Shown: positions 7,674 to 16,033, numbered from the stretch's first letter. The stretch: DNA of 29,313 nt from Puniceicoccales bacterium (GCA_031279395.1 JAITIO010000043.1:1-29313); one strand, 5' to 3'. Notes: generated from the letters alone by a model not told the origin. Translations and numbers: made by a program.

Positions 7674-8880
7674 ACTCAGGTTCTCCTGCTTGAGCTATTC
7701 GAGCTATTGAACTAAAAGTACTCCCAGCCTTCAAAATCGACGCATTACACAAGCTCTGCACTTTTTGTTTCAGTTCTGTTATTTCCTCTTGGGTTAAATC
7801 ATTTTGTTGTGCAAAATTTTTTATATTATTCAAAAGTGAATTGATTTCCCGTAAACGATCATCCACAATGCTAAAGCTGATTGGTTTTTTAATCTGCTCG
7901 TCAATTTGTTTGATATGGGTAGCAACTGCCGTGGGAATGGTTGCAGGCGCTGCTGTTTTTACAGATTGTGGTTCCGTGGTAACGGCTGGTTTAGGGACCT
8001 CACTGCTCGCGGGTACCTCGGGATTAGTTTTGCTAACTACTTCCGCAGGTTGTGGTTTACCGTTGAGCCATAATAGAATGTCATCTATCAAGGAAATAGT
8101 CTGCATCCACTTAGCAATTTTGGTCTGTCCTGGGACGTTAGAATAATTTTTTTTATTCGCTATCAGATTTTCGCGCAACTTCTGCACTTTTTCATTCAAA
8201 TTTTCATTCAAATTTGCTATTTGTTCCGTAGTTAAATCATTTTGTGTTACAAATTTATTTACTTCTCTCAGAAATTCGCAGAATTCATCATGATTCGTAA
8301 TGTTTTGTCTACTATATTCGTCAATTCGTTTGGCATAATTGGCAACTGCCGTGGGAATGGTTGCAGGCGCTGCTGTTTCGGTAACGGAGGTCTTGTGGCT
8401 AGGTTCGCTAGCTACTTTCGCAGCAATGGTAGAAGATTCCATATAATTAGGATTAGGCGGCATTTTCTGCATTTGTTCCGAGTTTTTTGCATCAAACAGA
8501 TTACCCTCATAGGTATAATCACCAGCCCAAGTAACAGGTGTCTCATCTGAATCATCATCGACAAATTCAGACATCTTTTGCTCCGATTCCGATTTCTGTT
8601 CGTTAAATTTTTCACATTTAGTCTCCACATCTTTGATTTTTTTGTCAAGATCTTTTCCCTGATTGTAAGAAAACTTGACCACTTCACAGGACCGGCCCTC
8701 TAGTGAAGTGTCGATTGTAATGGTAATTTGCGTCCATTTAAACCAAAGGAATGTTTTAGCTTCTGCTTTCAGCGTGCATTCACGGCCATTTACTGTTATC
8801 CTTATCGTGTCAGACTTTTTCACTTTCGATGCACTAACTCGCTCATGCAAATTTGTGATCTGCTGTTTTACTGTACCCAT
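7603..8880 (-). CDS. Unrecognised Lys/Glu-rich protein with internal duplication
   Basis: A protein of 425 residues with no family I recognise. Residues ~1-75 contain a beta-rich segment (TIRITVNGRECTLKAEAKTF, then WTQITITIDTSLEGR). Residues 76-105 are a charged, probably coiled-coil helix. Then come two copies of a ~110-residue unit, each opening with AAPATIPTAVA (near residues 172 and 310) and containing helices such as QNDLTTEQIANLNENLNEKV and QNDLTQEEITELKQKV. The linkers are Pro/Ala/Thr-rich. There is no signal peptide, membrane segment or catalytic motif, so a structural, adaptor or secreted effector role is possible. The ATG at 8880 is the only reasonable start. The C-terminus appears to have been lost by a frameshift (see the frame at 7389-7673). 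It lies upstream of the SUKH-like gene on the same strand, with a ~40-base gap after the frameshifted end. Confidence 0.6.
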   Translation of the reverse strand: MGTVKQQITNLHERVSASKVKKSDTIRITVNGRECTLKAEAKTFLWFKWTQITITIDTSLEGRSCEVVKFSYNQGKDLDKKIKDVETKCEKFNEQKSESEQKMSEFVDDDSDETPVTWAGDYTYEGNLFDAKNSEQMQKMPPNPNYMESSTIAAKVASEPSHKTSVTETAAPATIPTAVANYAKRIDEYSRQNITNHDEFCEFLREVNKFVTQNDLTTEQIANLNENLNEKVQKLRENLIANKKNYSNVPGQTKIAKWMQTISLIDDILLWLNGKPQPAEVVSKTNPEVPASSEVPKPAVTTEPQSVKTAAPATIPTAVATHIKQIDEQIKKPISFSIVDDRLREINSLLNNIKNFAQQNDLTQEEITELKQKVQSLCNASILKAGSTFSSIARIAQAGEPEYVNIVAEAKSIKELLDAKAAIGH

Positions 8881-8972
8881 ATGCAGAATAAATGTGATGT
8901 TTTTTACAATTTTCGCAAGAAAACATTACAAGAATCGCAAACAAAAATCTGCATCATGGGAGATTGCCATTC

Positions 8973-8997
8973 TTTCCTTATGGGGCCTAAGCCTAGG
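8973..8997 (-). mobile_element. IS5-like terminal sequence at the dnaA stop codon
   Basis: Read on the minus strand from 8997, CCTAGGCTTAGG followed by CCCCATAAGGA resembles the IS5 tip at 29195 (CCTAGGCTCAGG then ACTCATAAGAT), with one difference in the first 12 bases. The CTAG in the tip supplies the TAG stop codon of dnaA (8993-8995). IS5-group elements prefer CTAG-like targets, so this may be the scar of an insertion at the dnaA 3' end, with nearly all of the element since lost. The match is short, so chance is not excluded. Confidence 0.4.
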
Positions 8998-10366
8998 GGT
9001 TTTGTTTGATCATTTTTTGTAAATTTTCTATGATATGCCTTATGGAAAGGTCATGTTCCATTGCGCTTTCAACGGTCTTGCACGCATGAATAACCGTACC
9101 GTGATCCCTCCCTCCAAACTCACTCCCAATGTCTACCAACGAACGGTTGGTCATTAGTCTGCACAGGTACATCGCAATTTGTCTAGGGAATGCAATATTG
9201 GCCGGCCGCTTTTTCCCCGTAATATCGTCTAGGGATAATTTATAGTAGGCACAAACTTTTCGTCGGACCGCTTCTATGGTGATCTCGATGGTTTTTTCTT
9301 CGAAAAACAAGTCATGCAGAATATGTTCTACCAGTTCGGAATTAATTGGAGCTTTGGTAATGGAAAGGTAACTGGAAATCCTATTCAAAGCTCCTTCTAG
9401 CTTTCGCACATTGCTCGAGACCCTGTTGGCTAACATCTCAATTATATCATGGGAAAGTTCAAGATTCATGGCGGTCGCTTTCTTATCAAGAATTGCAATC
9501 CTTGTTTCCAAATCTGGTGCCTGAATATCTGCCACTAATCCCCACTGAAACCGGGAAACCAATCGATTTTCCAGCCTGGCTATTTCGGAAGCCGGACGAT
9601 CACTGCTCAGAATAATTTGCTTTTGCGCTTCAAACAATTCGTTAAAGGTATGGAAAAATTCTTCCTGTATGCGTTCTTTCCCGGATAGAAAGTGCACATC
9701 GTCGATCAGTAAAACATCCACGTAGCGATACTTTTTCCTAAACGCACCCAAACTGTTTTTTTGCAGTTCGAAAATAAATTCGTTGGTAAACTTTTCCGTA
9801 GACGTATAGACCACGTTTATCTTTTTATACTTGTTCAAAACACTATGCGCTACCGCTTGCATCAGATGGGTTTTCCCGAGACCCGTGTCCCCATATAGAA
9901 ACAGCGGATTGTAAGCACGCCCGGGGGTATTGACAACGGCCGTACAAGCCGCGTGAGCCATCTGATTTCCAGATCCTACGACGAAATTTTCAAATGTATT
10001 TTGTTTGTTGAGTGTAATGGGCATTGTCCCATTGTTTTGAGCACCCGACATATTTTTTTTCTGTTTTTGAGATGTGCTGGAAATTTCTTTGGGAACTTGC
10101 AGTTCTTTATCCTGCACACGAAATAAAATTTTTATGTTACGCCCCGCTTTTTGGCATAAATTTTTTGCCATTATGTCTAGGTAATTTTCCTGTAACCAAA
10201 TGGCGGTGAAATCATTCATTACCCCAAAAACAATGGCGTTTGATGTTTCTTCGACAACATACAATGGCTCAAACCACGAACGAAAAACGTCATGGGGAAA
10301 TACTTCCCTAAGATTATCGCGAACAGCTTTCCAGAGTGTAGAATTTGTGGTAAGACTTGCATTCAT
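8993..10366 (-). CDS. dnaA: Chromosomal replication initiator protein DnaA
   Basis: AAA+ ATPase that binds DnaA boxes at the origin and opens the duplex to start replication. The 457-residue protein has normal length and all four domains: domain I (1-~85, WFEPLYVVEETSNAIVFGV), a low-complexity linker (~86-120), the AAA+ domain with NTFENFVVGSGNQMAHAA, Walker A GDTGLGKTH (159-167) and Walker B VLLIDDVHF, and domain IV with the signature GGRDHGTVIHACK. The ATG at 10366 gives the canonical N-terminus. It is transcribed away from a ~440-bp non-coding region with DnaA-box-like sites. The stop codon lies in a CCTAGG sequence that resembles an IS5 end, but the protein ends at a normal place (ENLQKMIKQNP), so function should be intact. 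Confidence 0.98.
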   Translation of the reverse strand: MNASLTTNSTLWKAVRDNLREVFPHDVFRSWFEPLYVVEETSNAIVFGVMNDFTAIWLQENYLDIMAKNLCQKAGRNIKILFRVQDKELQVPKEISSTSQKQKKNMSGAQNNGTMPITLNKQNTFENFVVGSGNQMAHAACTAVVNTPGRAYNPLFLYGDTGLGKTHLMQAVAHSVLNKYKKINVVYTSTEKFTNEFIFELQKNSLGAFRKKYRYVDVLLIDDVHFLSGKERIQEEFFHTFNELFEAQKQIILSSDRPASEIARLENRLVSRFQWGLVADIQAPDLETRIAILDKKATAMNLELSHDIIEMLANRVSSNVRKLEGALNRISSYLSITKAPINSELVEHILHDLFFEEKTIEITIEAVRRKVCAYYKLSLDDITGKKRPANIAFPRQIAMYLCRLMTNRSLVDIGSEFGGRDHGTVIHACKTVESAMEHDLSIRHIIENLQKMIKQNP

Positions 10367-10806
10367 ATTGGGAAGTGGTTAAAAGTTGTTCACAAAATTA
10401 TGGGCATAAATTTTAGCCCCCACCTAAAGGTTTTCTTTGAAAAAGCAAAATTAATTTCTGACATATTTTTGTCTAGGCCTAGAATAAAACCCCTTTGTTT
10501 ATGCCGATTTAATCGGCAAAGTCTGCAAACCAATCCCCAATAAAATTTAAACATCGTCGCTATAATTTGCTTGAACGAAAGAAAATCAAGAAGAAGAAAT
10601 TAACAAGTTATTCACATTACAATGTGGACAATACGTAGAAACTTTTAGTAAAGAGATCATCATAAAAAATCTTAACTTTATTCCACCTTGGGGAAATTTT
10701 TTGCAGAAATTTTCGTTACTAGTGGGAAAATTTTCCATATTTTGATTAATCCAAAAACTTTAGATTGCCGTTGAAAAAATTTTCCCTAAAAGTATTTGCT
10801 CAATCC
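10367..10806. other. Candidate replication origin (oriC) next to dnaA
   Basis: A long AT-rich gap between divergent dnaA and the rodZ-like gene. It contains a perfect TTATNCACA DnaA box (TTATTCACA, 10608-10616), an inverted near-match TGTGGACAA (10623-10631, complement TTGTCCACA) seven bases away, and a further variant TTGTTCACA at 10386-10394. Around them are runs of A/T that could serve as the unwinding element, such as 10660-10705. The location beside dnaA, the lack of genes and the paired boxes support oriC. Three boxes are fewer than in many well-studied origins, so it could be only the autoregulated dnaA promoter region. Confidence 0.5.
10502..10518. repeat. Palindrome TGCCGATT-t-AATCGGCA in the dnaA upstream region
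   Basis: Perfect 8-bp arms around a single central base, ~135 bases upstream of the dnaA ATG. The spacer is too short for a stable RNA hairpin, and the symmetry suits a dimeric DNA-binding protein. No recognised regulator matches it. Confidence 0.55.
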
Positions 10807-11568
10807 ATGAGTAAGGAATTTGGGCAACAGTTTGTCGAAGCTAGAAATGCACGGGGCATTACATTGGAAAAGGCTTCCGAAGAAACAAAAATTAAATTGG
10901 AATATCTTGCCGGCATAGAAAACGGAGAATATGATTTCAGTTTGCCCGACATTTATCTACGAGGATTTATCAAAATTTATGCTAGGTACTTGAAGTTGGA
11001 TGTCGATGTTGTCATGGCAGGTTGTCCCATAGAGGAATTTGAAGTTTTACATTCCAAATGTGTTAAAAAGATTGCGTATAATACATTAATTGCCAATGAA
11101 AAAGAACGGGAGGACGGATCGGATGTTGGAATAAACGATACGATACCCTTTTCAAAAAATTTTAAACAGCTTGGGGAAAAATTTAAAACTGTTGTTCAAC
11201 ACAGGTATTTTATCAAGATAGCATCCGGTTTGCTGATCGTTATTTTGGTATTTGTTTTTTCCAAAGCATTCTCCTCCAAAACAGGATATGCCAGAATTCA
11301 CTCCAAACGGGTTGACAAAATACTAGACTCAACGAACCAATCTGTGTTATCATTGATTCCAACGGGGAATGTGAAAGTTGTTGTTCGCTCCAAAGCATCC
11401 GGGGAAAAAATTTTTGTGGGTAACTTGGAATCAGGTGAGGTAAAAAAAATAGTTTACTCGAATCCCGTCCAAGTTTTCTACGATAATGGTGAATTTTTAC
11501 TGATTAAACAGGCGAATGGAGAGCAGCTATATCCTCAGCCTGGACGTGGTGGAATAGAAATTAAATAG
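10807..11568 (+). CDS. RodZ-like helix-turn-helix membrane protein
   Basis: 254 residues from the ATG at 10807. The N-terminal ~75 residues form the HTH domain of the RodZ/HTH_25 family (GQQFVEARNARGITLEKASE, then IKLEYLAGIENGEY and LPDIYLRGFIKIYARYLKLD). A single membrane segment follows (IKIASGLLIVILVFVFS, near 135-155), then a periplasmic beta-rich C-terminal domain (VKVVVRSKASGEKIFVGNLE, then QVFYDNGEFLLI), the DUF4115-like part. RodZ links the MreB cytoskeleton to the cell-wall elongation machinery. TTG codons at 10765 and 10771 would extend the protein by up to 14 residues; the ATG fits the family N-terminus better, though no Shine-Dalgarno is seen for either. It is 8 bases before gpsA and probably co-transcribed with it. 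Confidence 0.85.
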   Translation: MSKEFGQQFVEARNARGITLEKASEETKIKLEYLAGIENGEYDFSLPDIYLRGFIKIYARYLKLDVDVVMAGCPIEEFEVLHSKCVKKIAYNTLIANEKEREDGSDVGINDTIPFSKNFKQLGEKFKTVVQHRYFIKIASGLLIVILVFVFSKAFSSKTGYARIHSKRVDKILDSTNQSVLSLIPTGNVKVVVRSKASGEKIFVGNLESGEVKKIVYSNPVQVFYDNGEFLLIKQANGEQLYPQPGRGGIEIK

Positions 11569-11576
11569 GTGTTGGT

Positions 11577-12563
11577 ATGAAAATTTCAATATTTGGTGCT
11601 GGGGCCTGGGGGACAGCCATGGCTTGCTATTGCAGGACAATTGGCCATGACGTTGTTTTAGTTCCTAAGTTTGAGGAACAGGCAGATAAGATGGCAAAGT
11701 TTCGAGAAAATGTTGATTTTCTCCCCGGAATCAAATTCCCAGATGGCATAAACATAACCGTAAATATCGATATACAAAATACGGATTTGGCATTTTTAGC
11801 ATGTCCGGCAGTGGGAATGGAAGATCTCTGTCTAAGCTTGGGTCGGGCATCGGAAGACGTAAAAAAGCTCCCCCTGCTTGTTTCCCTATGCAAAGGTATA
11901 CAGAATGAAAATTCGGAGACCGCTTCCGATCTAATTACAAGAATGTTGCCAAATTTTGAGCATGGTGTGCTTGCGGGTCCAACAAATGCGAAAGAAATAG
12001 CGGAAGGAAAACATGCGGCCATGGTTTTAGCTACGAACTCGAAAAATATCTATGAGATACAAAAAGCATTAAACTCCAAACAGATACGAATTTATAGTGG
12101 TAGCGATGTAAAGGGAGTCGAATTGGGGGGATGTCTAAAAAATGTCTATGCGATTGGGGCAGGTGTTTGCGATGGCCTAGGGTTTGGTGACAATGCTAGG
12201 GCTGCCTATTTAACCAGGGCATTGAAAGAATTGGTGACAATCGGCACATCTCTTGGAGGACAAACGGAAACTTTCTATGGCTTGAGTGGATTTGGCGATT
12301 TCATCGCCACGTGCATGGGAGCATGGAGCAGAAATCGTACATTTGGGGAAAGGGTAGGAAAGGGGGAGACTGTGGATGAAATTTTTGCGACTCAAAAGGC
12401 TGTCGTCGAAGGGTATAAGACCGTGAAAGCCTTTCATTTCATCTGCGAAAAAAAGAACATAGATACTCCGATCATGTCAGCAATTTATTCCGTCCTGTAT
12501 CTAAACGTACCTCTTCAAAAGTGCATAGAAGGTCTGCTCAATCGCTCGTTAAAATCAGAATAG
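11577..12563 (+). CDS. gpsA: Glycerol-3-phosphate dehydrogenase [NAD(P)+]
   Basis: Reduces dihydroxyacetone phosphate to sn-glycerol-3-phosphate with NAD(P)H in the cytoplasm, the entry to phospholipid synthesis. At 328 residues it has family length. The N-terminal Rossmann fold starts MKISIFGAGAWGTAMA with the GxGxWG nucleotide motif; then come SLCKGIQNE, AGPTNAKEIAEGKHA (the family's GPS/NxxE motif) and the catalytic helix GVELGGCLKNVYAIGAGVCD with its conserved Lys, followed by LGFGDNARAAYLTRALKEL and the GLSGFGDFIATC motif. The ATG at 11577 is 8 bases after the RodZ-like stop, and the GT9 gene follows after 8 bases, so the three genes read as an envelope-biogenesis operon. Confidence 0.97.
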   Translation: MKISIFGAGAWGTAMACYCRTIGHDVVLVPKFEEQADKMAKFRENVDFLPGIKFPDGINITVNIDIQNTDLAFLACPAVGMEDLCLSLGRASEDVKKLPLLVSLCKGIQNENSETASDLITRMLPNFEHGVLAGPTNAKEIAEGKHAAMVLATNSKNIYEIQKALNSKQIRIYSGSDVKGVELGGCLKNVYAIGAGVCDGLGFGDNARAAYLTRALKELVTIGTSLGGQTETFYGLSGFGDFIATCMGAWSRNRTFGERVGKGETVDEIFATQKAVVEGYKTVKAFHFICEKKNIDTPIMSAIYSVLYLNVPLQKCIEGLLNRSLKSE

Positions 12564-12571
12564 AGTGATTC

Positions 12572-13525
12572 ATGTCGCAGCGAGTAAACATTCTGATAGT
12601 AAAACCATCCAGCCTGGGTGATATTATCCATGGGTTACAAGTAGCTGCAACCATAAAAAAATGCCTATCAAACATATCAATCGACTGGGTTGTGCGAGAC
12701 TGTTTCATCGATGTGGTGAAATCTTCTAGATTGGTCGATAAAATTTTCGTATTTTACCGGGGACAGGGTCTGCGAAAATTTATAGATCTCATGTCGAAGA
12801 TTAGGAAGCAACACTACGACTATGTCTTCGATATGCAAGGCCTGGCGCGCAGTGGTATAATGACATATTTTTCGCGTTCCAATAGAAAAGTTGGCCGATC
12901 GGATGCCAGGGAGTTTTCGTGGATGGCATACAACAGAAAAATTCCACTCCCCAAGGTGGGGAAGCGACATGCTCTGGATATTTTGTTGCAATTTTTGCCA
13001 GAACTAGGCTTGGAAGCAAAACTACAAGGGGAATTAAAATTTTCAACATCTCCAAGCAACATGGCAAAGGATATTTTTTTCAACGATAGGCATGAGAAAT
13101 GCAAACTGATTTTGCTATTTCCAGAAAGTAGGCGGAAAAAGAAGGAATGGCCGTATTTTAATCCATTGGTAGATGCATTGGGCGAAAAATTGCCCACCAT
13201 GCGAATTGTTGTTCTGGCACAGCGATGGATCAATGTGACGTCTACATTGCCAAATGTCTATAACCTATCTGCACGGACGTCGATGGATGATCTCATTTAT
13301 TTGGTACAGAATTCTACGCTGGCGATTGCAAATGATAGTGCCCCCATACATTTGGCAGCAGCGTTATCAACCTCCGTCATTGCACTGTTCGGATCGACGG
13401 ATCCCCAAAGGTTTGCTCCCTATCCCGTCGGTTCGGAACATAATGTGGTACTTCAAGCTAAGGACAAAAAGTTGTCTTCCATTAGCGTTGAAGATGTCAT
13501 GGACCATGTCCTGCGCATCATATAA
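12572..13525 (+). CDS. Glycosyltransferase family 9 (lipopolysaccharide heptosyltransferase-like)
   Basis: 317 residues with the GT-B fold pattern of ADP-heptose:LPS heptosyltransferases. The N-terminus ILIVKPSSLGDIIHGLQVA is the acceptor-side motif of WaaC-type heptosyltransferase I (VKTSSLGDVIHTLPA in well-known members). The middle has FDMQGLARSGIMTYFSRS, and the C-terminal donor site reads NDSAPIHLAAALSTSVIALF, then GSTDPQRFAPY. It transfers a sugar, probably heptose, to inner-core lipid A at the cytoplasmic face of the inner membrane. The WaaC/WaaF/other GT9 split cannot be settled by eye; WaaC-like is the closest. It is the last gene of the rodZ-gpsA unit. Confidence 0.9.
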   Translation: MSQRVNILIVKPSSLGDIIHGLQVAATIKKCLSNISIDWVVRDCFIDVVKSSRLVDKIFVFYRGQGLRKFIDLMSKIRKQHYDYVFDMQGLARSGIMTYFSRSNRKVGRSDAREFSWMAYNRKIPLPKVGKRHALDILLQFLPELGLEAKLQGELKFSTSPSNMAKDIFFNDRHEKCKLILLFPESRRKKKEWPYFNPLVDALGEKLPTMRIVVLAQRWINVTSTLPNVYNLSARTSMDDLIYLVQNSTLAIANDSAPIHLAAALSTSVIALFGSTDPQRFAPYPVGSEHNVVLQAKDKKLSSISVEDVMDHVLRII

Positions 13526-13601
13526 TGGGGAGAACCTTTAACCAAGTTCCGAGCAGATCTTTATTTCGTCCATGGTACTTTTTAAATGGTAGTGGTTGGT
13601 A

Positions 13602-13617
13602 TGGCATAATTTTTGCT
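13602..13617 (+). promoter_or_regulatory. Sigma-54-like -24/-12 element (or extended -10) upstream of grpE
   Basis: TGGCAT-AATTT-TTGCT keeps the GG-N10-GC spacing of sigma-54 promoters (consensus TGGCAC-N5-TTGCW) with one mismatch in the core. Transcription would start at about 13627, two bases before the grpE ATG, which would make the message almost leaderless. The same bases also read as a sigma-70 extended -10 (TGGCATAAT) with a poor -35. An NtrC-type activator is encoded at 23656. No CIRCE heat-shock operator is present. Confidence 0.35.
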
Positions 13618-13628
13618 AGTTTGTTTCC

Positions 13629-14228
13629 ATGGCAGAAAAATCTTCGTCGGAAAGAGGACACGAACAGCCAAGCAATCATCCTGGGGAAAAGGACGTTATC
13701 CAGCATGCCGAAGAGCAAAAGGCAAGCGATGGAAACTTGGACAAAGAGTTGGATAATGCTGTGAAAGATTTAAAAAATCAACTGGCAGACAAGCAAAAGG
13801 AAGCGGATAGTTACAAAAATTCTATGTTGCGGGCATTGGCTGACTTTGAAAATTATAAAAAACGGACCCAGAAGGACTTTTTCGAGGTGCGGAACAATGC
13901 CATCGCAGGCGTTTTGGAAAGTTTATTGCCTATTTTGGATAACTTCGAGCTTGGTTTAGCTGCTGCTCATCAGCACGGAAGTGATAAGATCGTCGATGGG
14001 TTTAAAATGATTTTTGCGAGCTTTAAAAATTTACTGGCTGCCCATGGTGTCCAGGAAATTTTCCCATTGAATGGAAAATTTGACATGCATTTTCATGAAT
14101 GTGTAGGGCGGGTGATGGACAATACGAAAGAAAATGATACTGTCATTTCCGTTGACAGAAAGGGTTATAAACTCAATGATAAACTATTGCGTCCGGCTGT
14201 GGTAACAGTTTCATATCACGAAGAGTAA
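13629..14228 (+). CDS. grpE: Nucleotide exchange factor GrpE
   Basis: Cofactor that releases ADP from DnaK in the Hsp70 cycle. 199 residues: a charged N-terminal ~45 residues, a long coiled-coil helix (LKNQLADKQKEADSYKNSML, then RALADFENYKKRTQKDF, matching the RALADFEN(Y/L)RKR family hallmark), and the C-terminal beta domain with FDMHFHECVGRV and LNDKLLRPAVVTVS (family: G(Y/F)xLxxRxLRPAxVxV). The ATG at 13629 overlaps no other gene; it is 103 bases after the GT9 stop and 20 before dnaJ. dnaK is not in the window, so the chaperone genes are split. Confidence 0.97.
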   Translation: MAEKSSSERGHEQPSNHPGEKDVIQHAEEQKASDGNLDKELDNAVKDLKNQLADKQKEADSYKNSMLRALADFENYKKRTQKDFFEVRNNAIAGVLESLLPILDNFELGLAAAHQHGSDKIVDGFKMIFASFKNLLAAHGVQEIFPLNGKFDMHFHECVGRVMDNTKENDTVISVDRKGYKLNDKLLRPAVVTVSYHEE

Positions 14229-14248
14229 GATAAAGAATCAAAGCAAAA

Positions 14249-15382
14249 ATGGGAAAAACTGACTATTACGATGTCCTTGGAGTGTCAAAAAACGCTTCCG
14301 AGGAAGATATTAAGAAAGCCTATCGTAGGATGGCGGTGAAGTACCACCCGGACAAAAATCCAGGGGATAAGGTCGCCGAAGAAAAGTTTAAAGAAGTTGC
14401 CGAAGCATATGAAGTTCTGAGAGATAGTGACAAACGTGCCGCCTACGATAGATATGGACACAGTGCTTTTGAACAGAGAGGAGGACAAACCGGAGGATGG
14501 GGATCGGGAGGACATGATCCCTTTGATATATTTCGCGATGTGTTTGGGGGAAATGGTTTCGATGATTTGTTTGGGTTTGGTCGCCATGGATCTTCCGGTG
14601 AATCAAGAAGACAGGCGGGGAGCGATTTACGCTATAATTTAAAAATAACACTCGAAGAGGCATTCCACGGTACAGAAAAAACTATAAAATATAGCAAGCA
14701 TGTGACATGTGCCAAATGTAATGGCAGTGGAGCTGCCTCCGGATCGAAAAAGGTCACCTGCAAAACCTGTGGAGGAACGGGTGTGTTTTCCATGCGCCAA
14801 GGCTTTTTTAGCATGCAACAAACTTGCCCCGATTGCCATGGTGCCGGGACGAAAATTGAAACCCCATGCCGCAATTGCAAAGGGACTGGTCGAGTAATGG
14901 AATCGTGTACAACGAAGGTCAAAATCCCCACAGGAATATTCGACGGAGCCAGTTTGCGAATGAGAAGTATGGGGGAAGCTGGTGCGAATGGTGGGCCCAA
15001 TGGAGATCTATACGTAGCAATCTATATCATAGAAAATGAACGTTTCGAACGCCATGAGAACGACCTATACTGTACCAAAAAAATTCCATTTACCACAGCG
15101 GCTCTCGGTGGAGAAATCGAAGTCGAAACCATAGATGGGCAGGCAAATCTTAAAATTCCAGCCGGAACGCAGTCGGAAACGATGTTTCGCATTAAGGGAC
15201 AGGGAATGCCAGATCTAAATCGTCCAGGGAATCGAGGTAATCAATACGTAAAGATTACCATCGACGTCCCGACAAAATTATCCCGAGAACAGAAAGAAAA
15301 ATTGCAGGAATTCGAAAAGTTGTATAATATGAAAAGTGGTGGATTTTTTCAAAAGTTTAAAGAAAAATTTGAATCACTATGA
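14249..15382 (+). CDS. dnaJ: Chaperone protein DnaJ
   Basis: Co-chaperone that delivers clients to DnaK and stimulates its ATPase. The 377-residue protein is a full type I J-protein: J domain at 3-~68 with the essential HPD (KYHPDKNPGD), a Gly/Phe-rich linker (GGWGSGGHDPFDIFRDVFGG), a zinc-binding domain with four CxxCxGxG motifs (CAKCNGSG, CKTCGGTG, CPDCHGAG, CRNCKGTG), and the C-terminal substrate-binding and dimerisation domain. It starts 20 bases after grpE, and its stop overlaps the next gene by four bases, so the three are probably translated from one message. Confidence 0.98.
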   Translation: MGKTDYYDVLGVSKNASEEDIKKAYRRMAVKYHPDKNPGDKVAEEKFKEVAEAYEVLRDSDKRAAYDRYGHSAFEQRGGQTGGWGSGGHDPFDIFRDVFGGNGFDDLFGFGRHGSSGESRRQAGSDLRYNLKITLEEAFHGTEKTIKYSKHVTCAKCNGSGAASGSKKVTCKTCGGTGVFSMRQGFFSMQQTCPDCHGAGTKIETPCRNCKGTGRVMESCTTKVKIPTGIFDGASLRMRSMGEAGANGGPNGDLYVAIYIIENERFERHENDLYCTKKIPFTTAALGGEIEVETIDGQANLKIPAGTQSETMFRIKGQGMPDLNRPGNRGNQYVKITIDVPTKLSREQKEKLQEFEKLYNMKSGGFFQKFKEKFESL

Positions 15383-15999
15383 TAGCACGGGAGTTTTTCG
15401 AAACAGACGAATCGGGAAAATTTGTCGAACATTTTAGATTGGATGAAGATCCTGTCCTTTGGTTGAAAAAAATAAATTTCGCCATTTTGGACATGCTCAG
15501 TGTATCTAGAGGGATAAAACAAAATATCCCTCCAGGGTGTTACGTTGGGAGGGATGTCTTCATACATGAATCGGTACGACTACCGCCGATTTGTGTCATA
15601 GAAGGCCCAGCCTACATCGATGAAGGGACTAACATTCGCCCATTTGCCTATGTGAGGGAAAATGTAATTATCGGTAAAAATTGTCTAATTGGAAATTCCT
15701 GTGAATTAAAAAATTCCATACTTTTGCATAATACGCAAACGCCGCATTTTAATTATGTGGGAGACTCTGTTCTAGGAAATTTTGTACATCTTGGGGCCGG
15801 TGTAATTTTGGCAAATTTGAGGCTAGACGGGAAGAATATTGTCACCCATTATAATGGGGAGCGAGTTGAAACGGGTATGAAAAAAGTCGGAGCAATCATC
15901 GGAGATCATTCCGAAATTTCCTGCAATTCAGTGATTAATCCGGGAACCATTTTGCCAAAAAATTCAATGGTAATCAATGGACAGGCAAGAAAGGGTTAA
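15379..15999 (+). CDS. Left-handed beta-helix (hexapeptide) sugar-nucleotide enzyme, GlmU C-terminal-like
   Basis: 206 residues. After a ~50-residue helical lead, hexapeptide repeats of the LpxA/GlmU type fill the rest (YVGRDVFIHESVRLPPICVI, then EGPAYIDEGTNIRPFAYVRE, ENVIIGKNCLIGNSCELKN and HFNYVGDSVLGNFVHLGAGV). The NYVGDSVLG...LGAGVILAN and NGERVETGMKKVGAIIGDHS segments resemble the acetyltransferase half of GlmU and the UDP-sugar pyrophosphorylase-associated beta-helix proteins of PVC and Bacteroidota genomes. No nucleotidyltransferase domain is present. An acyl- or acetyltransferase role on an amino sugar is likely; the substrate is unknown. The ATGA overlap with the dnaJ stop shows translational coupling. 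Confidence 0.8.
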   Translation: MIAREFFETDESGKFVEHFRLDEDPVLWLKKINFAILDMLSVSRGIKQNIPPGCYVGRDVFIHESVRLPPICVIEGPAYIDEGTNIRPFAYVRENVIIGKNCLIGNSCELKNSILLHNTQTPHFNYVGDSVLGNFVHLGAGVILANLRLDGKNIVTHYNGERVETGMKKVGAIIGDHSEISCNSVINPGTILPKNSMVINGQARKG

Positions 16000-16033
16000 A
16001 GTTCCGAAAAAGTAATTAGATAGATGCATTTTC

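Noticed and set aside
13526..13628. CIRCE heat-shock operator before grpE
   Set aside because: No TTAGCACTC-N9-GAGTGCTAA-like sequence could be found.
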